Positions 7,862 to 16,445 of a stretch of 38,160 nt of DNA are shown here, piece by piece. Position numbers and translations under genes: made by a program. The DNA comes from Acidobacteriaceae bacterium (GTDB lineage: Bacteria; Acidobacteriota; Terriglobia; Terriglobales; Acidobacteriaceae): the NCBI GenBank assembly GCA_003134855.1, contig PLCS01000006.1:1-38160 (forward strand), read 5' to 3'. The stretch's first letter is position 1. The number at the start of each line of letters is the position of its first letter. The notes under the pieces were generated by a model. It was not told the DNA's origin. It was given only the letters and a program-made list of their open reading frames with translations, and searched no databases.

Positions 7862-8302
7862 TTATGGCGCGCAAGCGCCGTCTGCCCCACCGCAGGTGGC
7901 CCGCTTCAGGGCGAGATACTCCGCTCCGACCCATCCCAGGCTGAGCAGCGTGATCAGGGCGATGACCACCTGCGAGATGACGCAATAAAGGCACCAAGTC
8001 TGCAAGACAAGCTCCTCAATGGTCGTCAACCGCAGGGCAAAGCCGAGTCCTACCAGCGCCGCCAGAAAGACCAGCGCCCGCTGCCGCCAGAAGGCCAGGC
8101 CGGCCAGGGCCAGGTAGCCGGCGATGCCGATCGCCGCCACGGGAAGGCCCGCAACCTCGGCAAACGGGCTGTGGTTCACGACGCCGCAATCCCACCGCTC
8201 GTTGATCGAGCAGGGCTGTGGGTCGGTGCAGTAATGAACGTGCAGAGCCAGAGCGGAGACCACCGCGCCGGCCAGGGCCAGGATTGCAATCAAGTAACGC
8301 AT
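7862..8302 (-). CDS. Vitamin K epoxide reductase (VKOR) family protein
   Basis: A 146-aa membrane thiol oxidoreductase, expected to reoxidise a DsbA-like partner and pass electrons to quinones. It has about four hydrophobic helices. The key residues match the family: the loop pair Cys31 and Cys39 (spacing of seven residues), Ser45 six residues after the second Cys, and the active-site CxxC Cys104-Cys107 in TWCLYC. I chose the start at 8302 (MRYLIAILALAG), which places the first helix at the N-terminus. An in-frame ATG at 8344 would add 14 residues and nearly touch nadD. No thioredoxin-like domain is fused to it. Confidence 0.88.
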   Translation of the reverse strand: MRYLIAILALAGAVVSALALHVHYCTDPQPCSINERWDCGVVNHSPFAEVAGLPVAAIGIAGYLALAGLAFWRQRALVFLAALVGLGFALRLTTIEELVLQTWCLYCVISQVVIALITLLSLGWVGAEYLALKRATCGGADGACAP

Positions 8303-8349
8303 CGTGATTTCGATGCTACCAGAGCCTCCGGCGCAAGCTACCATGAACC

Positions 8350-9111
8350 ATGGACCCGCGCTCCATCGACGCCCGCCGCGCAGCCTTTTTTGGAGGCAGC
8401 CGCGTAGCTTTTTTTGGAGGCAGTTTTGACCCGCCGCACCTGGGCCATCTGGGGGTGGCTCGGGCTGCCCAGGCGGCGCTCGGCCTCGACACTGTGCTCT
8501 TTGCCCCGGTGGGGGCGCAGCCGCTCAAGCCGCAAGGTTCGACGGCCTGCTTTGAAGACCGCCTGACGATGACCCGGCTGGCGATTGCCGGCGAACCCGG
8601 TTTTGCCGTTTCGCTGGCTGATGCGCCCAAATCCTCGGGTGCTCCGAACTACACGCTGGAGACGCTGATCGCGCTGCGCGCGGAGCTACCGTCCGGAAGC
8701 GCGCTCTTTTGCCTGATGGGCGCCGACGCGTTTGCCGCTTTCAGGCATTGGCATCGCGCCGCCGAGATTCCCTTTGTGGCGTCGTTGATCGTCGCCTCGC
8801 GGCCGGGCCAGCGCCTCGGCGATTTGATGACCGCGTTGCCGGAAGGGCTTGCCGTGGATTCCTTGCCGCAGTCCGACCAATCCGCGGAAGAAATCGAGCT
8901 GCGCCGCTGCATTCTTCGCAATCCTGCTGGAGCGCAAGCTCCGCTCTACCTGCTTCCGGGCCTGGAAATCGAGATCAGCGCGTCAGAAATTCGAGAGCAA
9001 ATGCAGATTCGGGAGCGGGCGCGCGCCTCCGCCGGAGCACCACCGCCGGAACGCGCGCTGCTTCCCATTCCCGTTTCGGAGTACATTCGCGCCCACGGAC
9101 TCTATCGCTGA
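8350..9111 (+). CDS. nadD: Nicotinate-nucleotide adenylyltransferase
   Basis: Adenylates nicotinate mononucleotide to deamido-NAD in NAD synthesis. The 253-aa protein has the nucleotidyltransferase signature FFGGSFDPPHLGHLGVA, with HxGH as the ATP-binding motif, and the second motif ISASEIREQ near the C-terminus. Directly before the first motif, the segment FFGGS occurs a second time (AAFFGGSR-VAFFGGSF), caused by a 24-bp tandem duplication in the DNA. The extra copy shifts the usual N-terminus by about eight residues. No clear ribosome binding site is seen at 8350. nadD followed by rsfS is a widely conserved pair. Confidence 0.93.
   Translation: MDPRSIDARRAAFFGGSRVAFFGGSFDPPHLGHLGVARAAQAALGLDTVLFAPVGAQPLKPQGSTACFEDRLTMTRLAIAGEPGFAVSLADAPKSSGAPNYTLETLIALRAELPSGSALFCLMGADAFAAFRHWHRAAEIPFVASLIVASRPGQRLGDLMTALPEGLAVDSLPQSDQSAEEIELRRCILRNPAGAQAPLYLLPGLEIEISASEIREQMQIRERARASAGAPPPERALLPIPVSEYIRAHGLYR
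8382..8429 (+). repeat. 24-bp in-frame tandem duplication inside nadD
   Basis: The stretch ttttttggaggcag is present at 8386-8399 and again at 8410-8423, with shared flanks giving a period of 24 bases (eight codons). Both copies include homopolymer T runs (six and seven), a slippage-prone context. Confidence 0.85.
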
Positions 9112-9166
9112 TTTGCCGCAGCCTTGCCGAGGGTCTACGATTAGGCTTGGAGAACCTCCCTACCGA

Positions 9167-9868
9167 ATGACGACCGACACAAAGCAGCAAACCCGCATCC
9201 TTGTTCAGACCGCCGCCGCGGTCTGCATAGACAAAAAGGGCGAAGAGACCCGCATCCTCGAACTCGACCCCATCGACTCCGGCCTCTCCGACTTCTTCCT
9301 GGTCACCTCGGCCACGAACGACCGCCAGGCCATCGCCATCGCCGATGAGATCGAGCACAAGCTGAAGAAGGATTTTGGCGTCTTTCCGAATTCAGTGGAA
9401 GGCCGCCGCAAAGGCGACTGGATTCTGCTCGATTATGTGGACTTTGTCGTCCATGTCTTCCTGACCGAGCGCCGCGCCTTTTACGACATCGAGCGCCTGC
9501 GCAAATCCGCCCGCCCGCTGACCCCCGCCGAGTTCGACGCTGAACTGAAGGCCGCGCTGGCCGAAAAGACCGTAGCCGCGCGCAAGAAAGCTACGGCAAA
9601 AGCCAAGCCGGCGGCCGCTAAAGCTAAACCAGCAGCCGCCAAGGCCGTGCCCGCGGCAAAGAAGGCTCCTGCGAAGAAAGCTGTCGCGAACAAGGCAGTG
9701 GCTAAGAAGGCTCCCGCGAAGAAGGCGGTTGTGAAGAAAGCCGGGGCAAAGAAGGCTTCTGCCAAGAAGGCTCCCGTCAAAAAGACGGCTCCTGCCAAGA
9801 AGGCCGCAGCAAAGAAAGCCCCTACCCGCAAAACTGCCTCGAAGAAGCGGACTGGGAAGAAATCCTAA
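9167..9868 (+). CDS. rsfS: Ribosomal silencing factor RsfS with a long Lys/Ala-rich tail
   Basis: RsfS binds ribosomal protein uL14 and blocks subunit joining when nutrients are scarce. Residues 10-130 are the RsfS domain: AAAVCIDKKGEETRILEL, then DFFLVTSATNDRQ, VEGRRKGDWILLDYVDFVVH and HVF. From about residue 137 to the end (233), the protein is a lysine-, alanine- and proline-rich tail made of PAKKA/VKKA-type repeats resembling histone H1, about 95 residues longer than the usual 105-130-aa family member. The tail should be disordered and strongly basic, suited to binding rRNA or DNA (inference). The ATG at 9167 matches the family start. The gene follows nadD. Confidence 0.92.
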   Translation: MTTDTKQQTRILVQTAAAVCIDKKGEETRILELDPIDSGLSDFFLVTSATNDRQAIAIADEIEHKLKKDFGVFPNSVEGRRKGDWILLDYVDFVVHVFLTERRAFYDIERLRKSARPLTPAEFDAELKAALAEKTVAARKKATAKAKPAAAKAKPAAAKAVPAAKKAPAKKAVANKAVAKKAPAKKAVVKKAGAKKASAKKAPVKKTAPAKKAAAKKAPTRKTASKKRTGKKS

Positions 9869-9976
9869 CCCTCGCCCATATTTGGAGGGCCGCTTGTTTT
9901 GGCGTCCGCTACGTCCGAGCGTGGAGTGGAAAGCAGAGAGTTATATGCTTCGACTTCGCTGCGCTTGCTCAGGAGG

Positions 9977-9995
9977 ACAACCCCTCGCCGGTTGT
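9977..9995 (-). terminator. Hairpin directly after the pyrG stop
   Basis: acaacc (9977-9982) pairs with ggttgt (9990-9995) around a seven-base loop, immediately downstream of the pyrG stop codon at 9996-9998. No T-run follows. The surrounding 9869-9995 spacer is otherwise without a gene. Confidence 0.4.
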
Positions 9996-11723
<1,728 letters not shown>

Positions 11724-11728
11724 TCACA

Positions 11729-11737
11729 AGTATGGCA
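11729..11737 (-). promoter_or_regulatory. Possible extended -10 element of pyrG
   Basis: On the minus strand TGCCATACT forms an extended -10 (TG, one base, CATACT) about 57 bases before the pyrG start. No good -35 is seen. The remainder of 11673-11876 shows no gene. Confidence 0.25.
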
Positions 11738-11876
11738 GAGATGGGGCGCGAAGGGAAGAGAAAAGTGGGAGTCCTGCCAGTTCGCGATCACAGATTGATC
11801 GCCGGCGATGTCTCCGCGATGGAGGCGCGGGGCTGAAGGGGGCAACCGCCGCGCCATTGGTCATGTAGCCGGCGAG

Positions 11877-13055
11877 CTAGTGAGCGGCCAACTGGTAGTT
11901 CTTGTACTCCGAGGTGAAGAGTGTGTGGCGGATGATGAACTTGGCGGAGCCGGAGTCGCCGTTGGGAATCTCCATAGTGTTGATGACGGTCTTGACGGGA
12001 AGGACCAAAGTTGTTGCGTCAACCTTCACCGGGCCGTAATCGATGCGCTGGTCTTCCTGCTGAACATTGTCGGAAGATTTGAACTCAGCCTGGAGGACAA
12101 GCCGGACCACGATTCCCGTATCCGGATCGACGAAGATCTCGCCGTGATAGGGCACTATGGCCTTGAAGTACTGGTCATACGCGGTGTGTGTCTGCAGATT
12201 GCCACTGGGTGTGTAACTTCCCAGACTGCTCATGCTTGATGCCCCCGAGTATCTCAGAACCCCGGTCTGTTCCGACTCCGGGAAGCAGCAATAGTTCACA
12301 GCGTAGTGGGTCTGTTTCTTGTCCACGGAGAAGGCATAGACGGCAGCGGTCTTTTTGTTGATGGTCTCCCAGCGAAGCCAGCTGATTGTGCCGGCGGTCT
12401 GCGCATCCTGGAGGACGCTGCTCAGAACCGGTCCCTGCCCAAGCAAAGCGATATAGCCATTCTGGCCCCATGGGGTCTTATCCTTCGCCGAGGACACCTT
12501 TTCGGCGCCGTTCTGGGTATCGACCGGCACTTCTGTCGAATTGATGTAGTGGATGTAGCGGCCGGCCTCCACCAGGTTCGGATCGAGAGACGCACTGCCG
12601 GAGTGCATCCCCGACACGGGGGCAATGGCCTGGTTGTTGTCCTGAAAGCGTATGGTTGTTTTGGTTGCGGTCAAATGCGGCAGTTGGGCGTAGGTCTTAG
12701 TTGTGTAATCGGCAGCCTTGTCGAGGATGGCCTTTTGCGCGGCGGCGTCGGGGGCGGGAGTGGCGGGCAGGTCGGTAACCGGGGGCGGCAGCATAGCGCT
12801 GTGCGCCTCAAGGACGTAGATCTGCTCGGTCGAGTAGGGGCCGGAAACGTATGATACCAGGCCGTTCATCGCGGAGCGGGTGAGCTCTTCGGTCAGCTCG
12901 ACCTGCTTGAGCTCGGCAGCCACTTCGGCGTCTGCTTTCTTTCCCTGCTGCAAGGAAACCAACATATCCTTGAGTTGTTGTATGGTGATTTTCTTGGCGG
13001 CCCATGCGGGCGACGCAAGGAACAGAACCACGAGAATCCATGCAAACCGTTTCAT
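11877..13055 (-). CDS. Secreted protein, short paralogue of the adjacent VWA-related proteins
   Basis: A 392-aa exported protein (signal peptide MKRFAWILVVLFLASPAWAA). It is clearly related to residues 1-360 of the two long proteins upstream. All share the start after the signal (K-[KR]-[IV]-T-[IV]-[DQE]-QL), an early helical part with ELTE, the phrase AAQ-x(2)-[IM]-[LM], the motif HY-x-V-x-YCC, and a beta-rich segment YHGEIFVDPDTGIVVRLVLQ then AEFKSSD and YGPV. It lacks the Pro/Ala linker and VWA domain of the long members. The adjacent Cys pair is kept. An AAGGAG site precedes the start. The substrate or partner is unknown. Confidence 0.85.
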   Translation of the reverse strand: MKRFAWILVVLFLASPAWAAKKITIQQLKDMLVSLQQGKKADAEVAAELKQVELTEELTRSAMNGLVSYVSGPYSTEQIYVLEAHSAMLPPPVTDLPATPAPDAAAQKAILDKAADYTTKTYAQLPHLTATKTTIRFQDNNQAIAPVSGMHSGSASLDPNLVEAGRYIHYINSTEVPVDTQNGAEKVSSAKDKTPWGQNGYIALLGQGPVLSSVLQDAQTAGTISWLRWETINKKTAAVYAFSVDKKQTHYAVNYCCFPESEQTGVLRYSGASSMSSLGSYTPSGNLQTHTAYDQYFKAIVPYHGEIFVDPDTGIVVRLVLQAEFKSSDNVQQEDQRIDYGPVKVDATTLVLPVKTVINTMEIPNGDSGSAKFIIRHTLFTSEYKNYQLAAH

Positions 13056-13118
13056 TTTCTCTCCTTTTGCAGCAAAGCCTGCAACCCATTCGACGGTGAA
13101 ATACCCTTGCCGGTCACG
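13056..13118 (-). repeat. Leader conserved with the one at 16361-16422
   Basis: The 63 bases before the 392-aa gene match the leader of the 1018-aa gene almost base for base, including the 12-mer TTCACCGTCGAA (minus strand) at 13100-13089 and the ribosome binding site. This shows that the gene duplication included the 5' untranslated region. Confidence 0.8.
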
Positions 13119-13239
13119 TTCTTTTCAGCTATTTCCCGATCCAATTCAGAGAAACTGCGCTGGAAGAGTTCGGATCAGGCCCAGCGCAGCCGGATGGACG
13201 CGGCGGCTTAACTTCGTTGGCTTCGGGGTATCCTCCCTG

Positions 13240-13265
13240 CTCTTGCAAGAGCCGCTGTTATTATA
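13240..13265 (-). promoter_or_regulatory. Perfect -10 element followed by a 12-bp palindrome
   Basis: On the minus strand TATAAT occupies 13265-13260, and CTCTTGCAAGAG, a perfect palindrome, lies at 13251-13240, covering the expected transcription start. It is about 200 bases before the 392-aa gene. No good -35 is present. The rest of 13119-13303 shows no gene. Confidence 0.4.
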
Positions 13266-13303
13266 CAGATCGATTGCCACGCCCGACCGCGGCACATTGT
13301 GCT

Positions 13304-16300
13304 TTACCCTCGATGCCCGGCCTGCAAGGCCGAGGCGGGAATGGTGACCGAGCCCATGCGGCCCGAGTTTTCGTCCACTAAAAGAATGCGCAGTGAAGTG
13401 GTGGACGGCTTCAGATGTACGGTGCGCTCGACGGAAAGGCCGTTCTTAAGCAGATATTGAAGGGTGGAATCCTTCAGTTGCAGTCCAAGCCGCTTCCCCT
13501 CGACCTGCGCCTGAAGGCCCGTGTCGTCGCGCTGTACCAGGAAGACATCCAGATTGCCGCTCCAGCGGCCGGATTTCTCCTCCAGCGCCAGATCGCCGGC
13601 GGCGACGGTGATCTTCACGCGGAGGCCGCCTTCGAAGGCGATCGGCTGGGCAGTCACCGCTACCTGGTTCGCATCCTCTGGCAGCCAGACCGCCTGGTGG
13701 AAGCGCTCCTTGAGGTTGGCCGGTTCCTTGGTGTAGAGGTAGCCGGTGCGATAGTGCAGAACAACTCCTTTTCGGTTGCCGGTCAGCTTGACGGTAATGT
13801 TATGGAACTGGCCGTCGGCCGGGAGGTCGGGCGTGAAGCTGAGCAGATAGGCGGCATGGCCGTCCTCTATTACGCCATTGAGCTCTGTAGCAATGCTGCC
13901 GGAGCGCCGGAAGATGCGTCCTCCGGTGGCTTCAGCCAGGTGGCGGATGGGCCCCTGGATGGAACGCGTGTCCTGTTGCATTTGGGCCGTCAGACGCCCC
14001 GGTCTCAGATCGCCCCCTCCGGCGTTGACATCGGTTCCCGAAGTGAATTCCGGACCCGTTATGACCGGCGAAGGCTGCAAAGCCTGCGGCGCCAGTTCGA
14101 CGCTTCGGTTTGAGATGCTGGCGTCGACCATTCCGCCTTCCAGTTGCGAGACATCCAGCGGATAGACGCTGACATGCGCATCGTTCATCGCCTCCTGCGC
14201 ATGCAGGGTATTGGGCTCGATATGCTTGTCGCCCTTTTCAATACTCACCGCCTTGTTGCTCCAGTCGACCAGCGCATTGTCGCTGGAGATCCAGACCAGG
14301 TTCTTGTGGCCGGGAATCGCCGCCAGATGCCTGGCCACGCCCACCATGATCATCATCGCACCGCCCGCAGGATTCTCACCCCAGTCGCGCAGTTCCCCGC
14401 CAAGCGCCTGCGCGTGTCCCTCCGGATCGTTGCTGGTATTGCCGTTCACGTAGAGTAGATCCTCCTGATTTTGAACGGTCTCGAATTGCTGCCGGTTGCG
14501 CATCTCCTCGTCCTGCGCATTTTGCAAGTCCTGCGCGTTGGGCATCCAACGGCTCAATTTATACTCCAGCAGGGCGTGATCGGTCGTCTCCTCGGCCAGT
14601 ATCTGGAAGCCGTGGGATTTCAACACGTACAGCCCCACGCGCTCGCCGGCCGGGAGAGCCCGCAAAAAGCGCATCGTCTCCGAGCGTGCGTAGCTCAAAT
14701 CGTTGAAGGAAAGATGGCTGGCGTCGATCAATAGAATCGTGGAGCTGCTCTCCTCCTTGGCGCCTTCGCTTTTTGCATCGCTCGTGCCGTGATTGGAGAA
14801 TTCGGTCTGGGCCGGCGCGGCTACGGATGAGCCGGGGGCAGCGGCGGAGACCTCTTCTGCGGCTTGCGAGAAGTATCGGACCTGCTGCTTGCGCCCGTTG
14901 TCGAGGAGCTCGAAGTCTTCCGGTTTCAGGTCCTTCACCGGATGACCTTTCTTGTCGTATGCCACGACACCTACATCCACCAGCCGCGAGGCGACCTTGA
15001 GCGTGAAGCCGGAGGGCTGGGGCATGCTGGGATTGGCGGGAGCGTTCGGAACTCCGATGGCCTCCGTCATGGCGATTTCCTGCTCAGGCACCGGAGTGGA
15101 CGGAGAGGCGGGCTCGGTTCCGGTCCCGGCAACTGCCGGAACCGATGGGGCTGCGCCCGCCATTGGTGAGGCCGGCGAGGCTGACTGCGCTGCCGCCGCC
15201 TCCGCAGGCTTTGCGGCTTTCGAAGGCGCGTTGGCGGGCTCCGTCTCCGCAGCGTCTCCGGTCAACACGCGCGCTTCGGCGCGGAAGAGATGATATTGCT
15301 CAAAGGCAACATCGTTCAACATTGTCTTCAGGGGTTGCAACGTATTTGCCACGGGGAACAAGAAGCGCTGATTGAACTGAAGGGTTTGCGCCAGCGTGCT
15401 GGAGACGCTCCTGACGGGACAGAAGTAGGTTCTGCCGCCGATTTCCACCGGCCCGTATTCCACCACGATGGAGGCCCTGGCAACCGGGTCGCTTGCTTTC
15501 ATTTCGGCTTCCAGCATCAGGCGAAGGATCGTTCCGCTGGCAGGGTCAACAGCAATTTCCCCGTGATAGGCGACAATCTGGCTAAAAGGGCGCAGGTCTG
15601 CATCATTACTTCTATCAGATTGAACTTCTTCGGCGACACAGCAGTATTCCACTCTGTAGTGTGACTTTTCTTTAGGCACGGAGTAGCTGAAGACGGCCAT
15701 AGGGCCGCTCGCGCCCTGTTCCCAGTGGCTCCAGGCCAGCTTGCTCCGGGCAGCATCCTCCAACACGGTGCCAAGGATGGGTCCAAAGACTCCCCAAGTG
15801 GTCAATCCCTGCGGCTGCTTTTCCTTGACCGCGCCGGTATCCACGGCCTCCTGGCCATGGCGATACGATACCGTGGTACTGGAATTGCCGACGGAGTGCA
15901 ACGGCTCGTAGGGAGTGGGGGAACTGGTCGCATGCTGCTGAAGTGGCGTGTCCTCAAAGCTGGCGGTGACCCTGGTGGCCAAGAAGTTTGGCAACTGGGG
16001 GATGGTCTTGCCGACATAGCTTACCGTCAGAGCCAGTATCCGGCGCTGCGCGGCGAGGTCCGGTGGAGCTGTGGCGGGAATCTCCGCGGCCGAAGGATCA
16101 AGGAACTCTGAGGCATCGGCCAATGCAACCAGCGCCGCTTGAGCTTTATCGCCGGGAAAGATGGCTTTCCAGCGCGCTAGCCGGGTGGAACTCAACCGTT
16201 CTGTCAGCTCCAGATCGGAGAGATGCCGCGCGACTTCCGCGTCCGGATTGTACCTGGAAGCAGTCAAGATCTGCTCCAACTGGTCCACCGTTACGCGCTT

Positions 16301-16360
16301 GGCGGCCCACGCGGGCAACGCCAGCATCAGAACTACGAAAATCGATGCAAACCGTTTCAT
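13304..16360 (-). CDS. VWFA-related Acidobacterial domain protein (1018 aa)
   Basis: A large secreted protein with three parts. (1) Signal peptide MKRFASIFVVLMLALPAWAA and a paralogous N-terminal domain to about residue 360, with HYRVEYCC and YHGEIAVDPASGTILRLML. (2) A Pro/Ala/Ser-rich linker, about 365-445. (3) The VWFA-related Acidobacterial domain, about 450-880, opening FTLKVASRLVDVGVVAYDKK, with EDFELLDNGRKQQVRYFS, the strand TILLIDASHLSFND, DVSQLEGG and the closing ITVKLTGNRKGVVLHYRTGY. The metal site is only partly kept (DASHLS for DxSxS). The C-terminal 130 residues form another beta-rich unit. An AGGAGG site fixes the start at 16360. It is probably involved in surface adhesion or protein interaction. 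Confidence 0.88.
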   Translation of the reverse strand: MKRFASIFVVLMLALPAWAAKRVTVDQLEQILTASRYNPDAEVARHLSDLELTERLSSTRLARWKAIFPGDKAQAALVALADASEFLDPSAAEIPATAPPDLAAQRRILALTVSYVGKTIPQLPNFLATRVTASFEDTPLQQHATSSPTPYEPLHSVGNSSTTVSYRHGQEAVDTGAVKEKQPQGLTTWGVFGPILGTVLEDAARSKLAWSHWEQGASGPMAVFSYSVPKEKSHYRVEYCCVAEEVQSDRSNDADLRPFSQIVAYHGEIAVDPASGTILRLMLEAEMKASDPVARASIVVEYGPVEIGGRTYFCPVRSVSSTLAQTLQFNQRFLFPVANTLQPLKTMLNDVAFEQYHLFRAEARVLTGDAAETEPANAPSKAAKPAEAAAAQSASPASPMAGAAPSVPAVAGTGTEPASPSTPVPEQEIAMTEAIGVPNAPANPSMPQPSGFTLKVASRLVDVGVVAYDKKGHPVKDLKPEDFELLDNGRKQQVRYFSQAAEEVSAAAPGSSVAAPAQTEFSNHGTSDAKSEGAKEESSSTILLIDASHLSFNDLSYARSETMRFLRALPAGERVGLYVLKSHGFQILAEETTDHALLEYKLSRWMPNAQDLQNAQDEEMRNRQQFETVQNQEDLLYVNGNTSNDPEGHAQALGGELRDWGENPAGGAMMIMVGVARHLAAIPGHKNLVWISSDNALVDWSNKAVSIEKGDKHIEPNTLHAQEAMNDAHVSVYPLDVSQLEGGMVDASISNRSVELAPQALQPSPVITGPEFTSGTDVNAGGGDLRPGRLTAQMQQDTRSIQGPIRHLAEATGGRIFRRSGSIATELNGVIEDGHAAYLLSFTPDLPADGQFHNITVKLTGNRKGVVLHYRTGYLYTKEPANLKERFHQAVWLPEDANQVAVTAQPIAFEGGLRVKITVAAGDLALEEKSGRWSGNLDVFLVQRDDTGLQAQVEGKRLGLQLKDSTLQYLLKNGLSVERTVHLKPSTTSLRILLVDENSGRMGSVTIPASALQAGHRG

Positions 16361-16422
16361 TTTCTCTCCTCCTGTAGCAAAGCTTGCGACCATTCGACGG
16401 TGAAATACCCTTGCCGGTTACG
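16361..16422 (-). repeat. Leader copy shared with 13056-13118
   Basis: The 5' leader of the 1018-aa gene: AGGAGGAGAGAAA before the ATG, then further upstream the same sequence as before the 392-aa gene, including TTCACCGTCGAA at 16404-16393. Similarity ends abruptly at about 16422, close to the 3' end of the next paralogue. Confidence 0.8.
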
Positions 16423-16445
16423 AATCGCGGACGACATATTCATCC

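Noticed and set aside
6034..7944. 636-codon open frame on the plus strand
   Set aside because: It crosses the end of the M23 gene and is antisense to the alpha/beta hydrolase. It is low-complexity and Arg/Gly/Ala-rich with no recognisable motif.
9572..9868. A separate histone-like gene
   Set aside because: The Lys/Ala-rich part is in one continuous frame with the RsfS domain, with no start codon or ribosome binding site at the junction.
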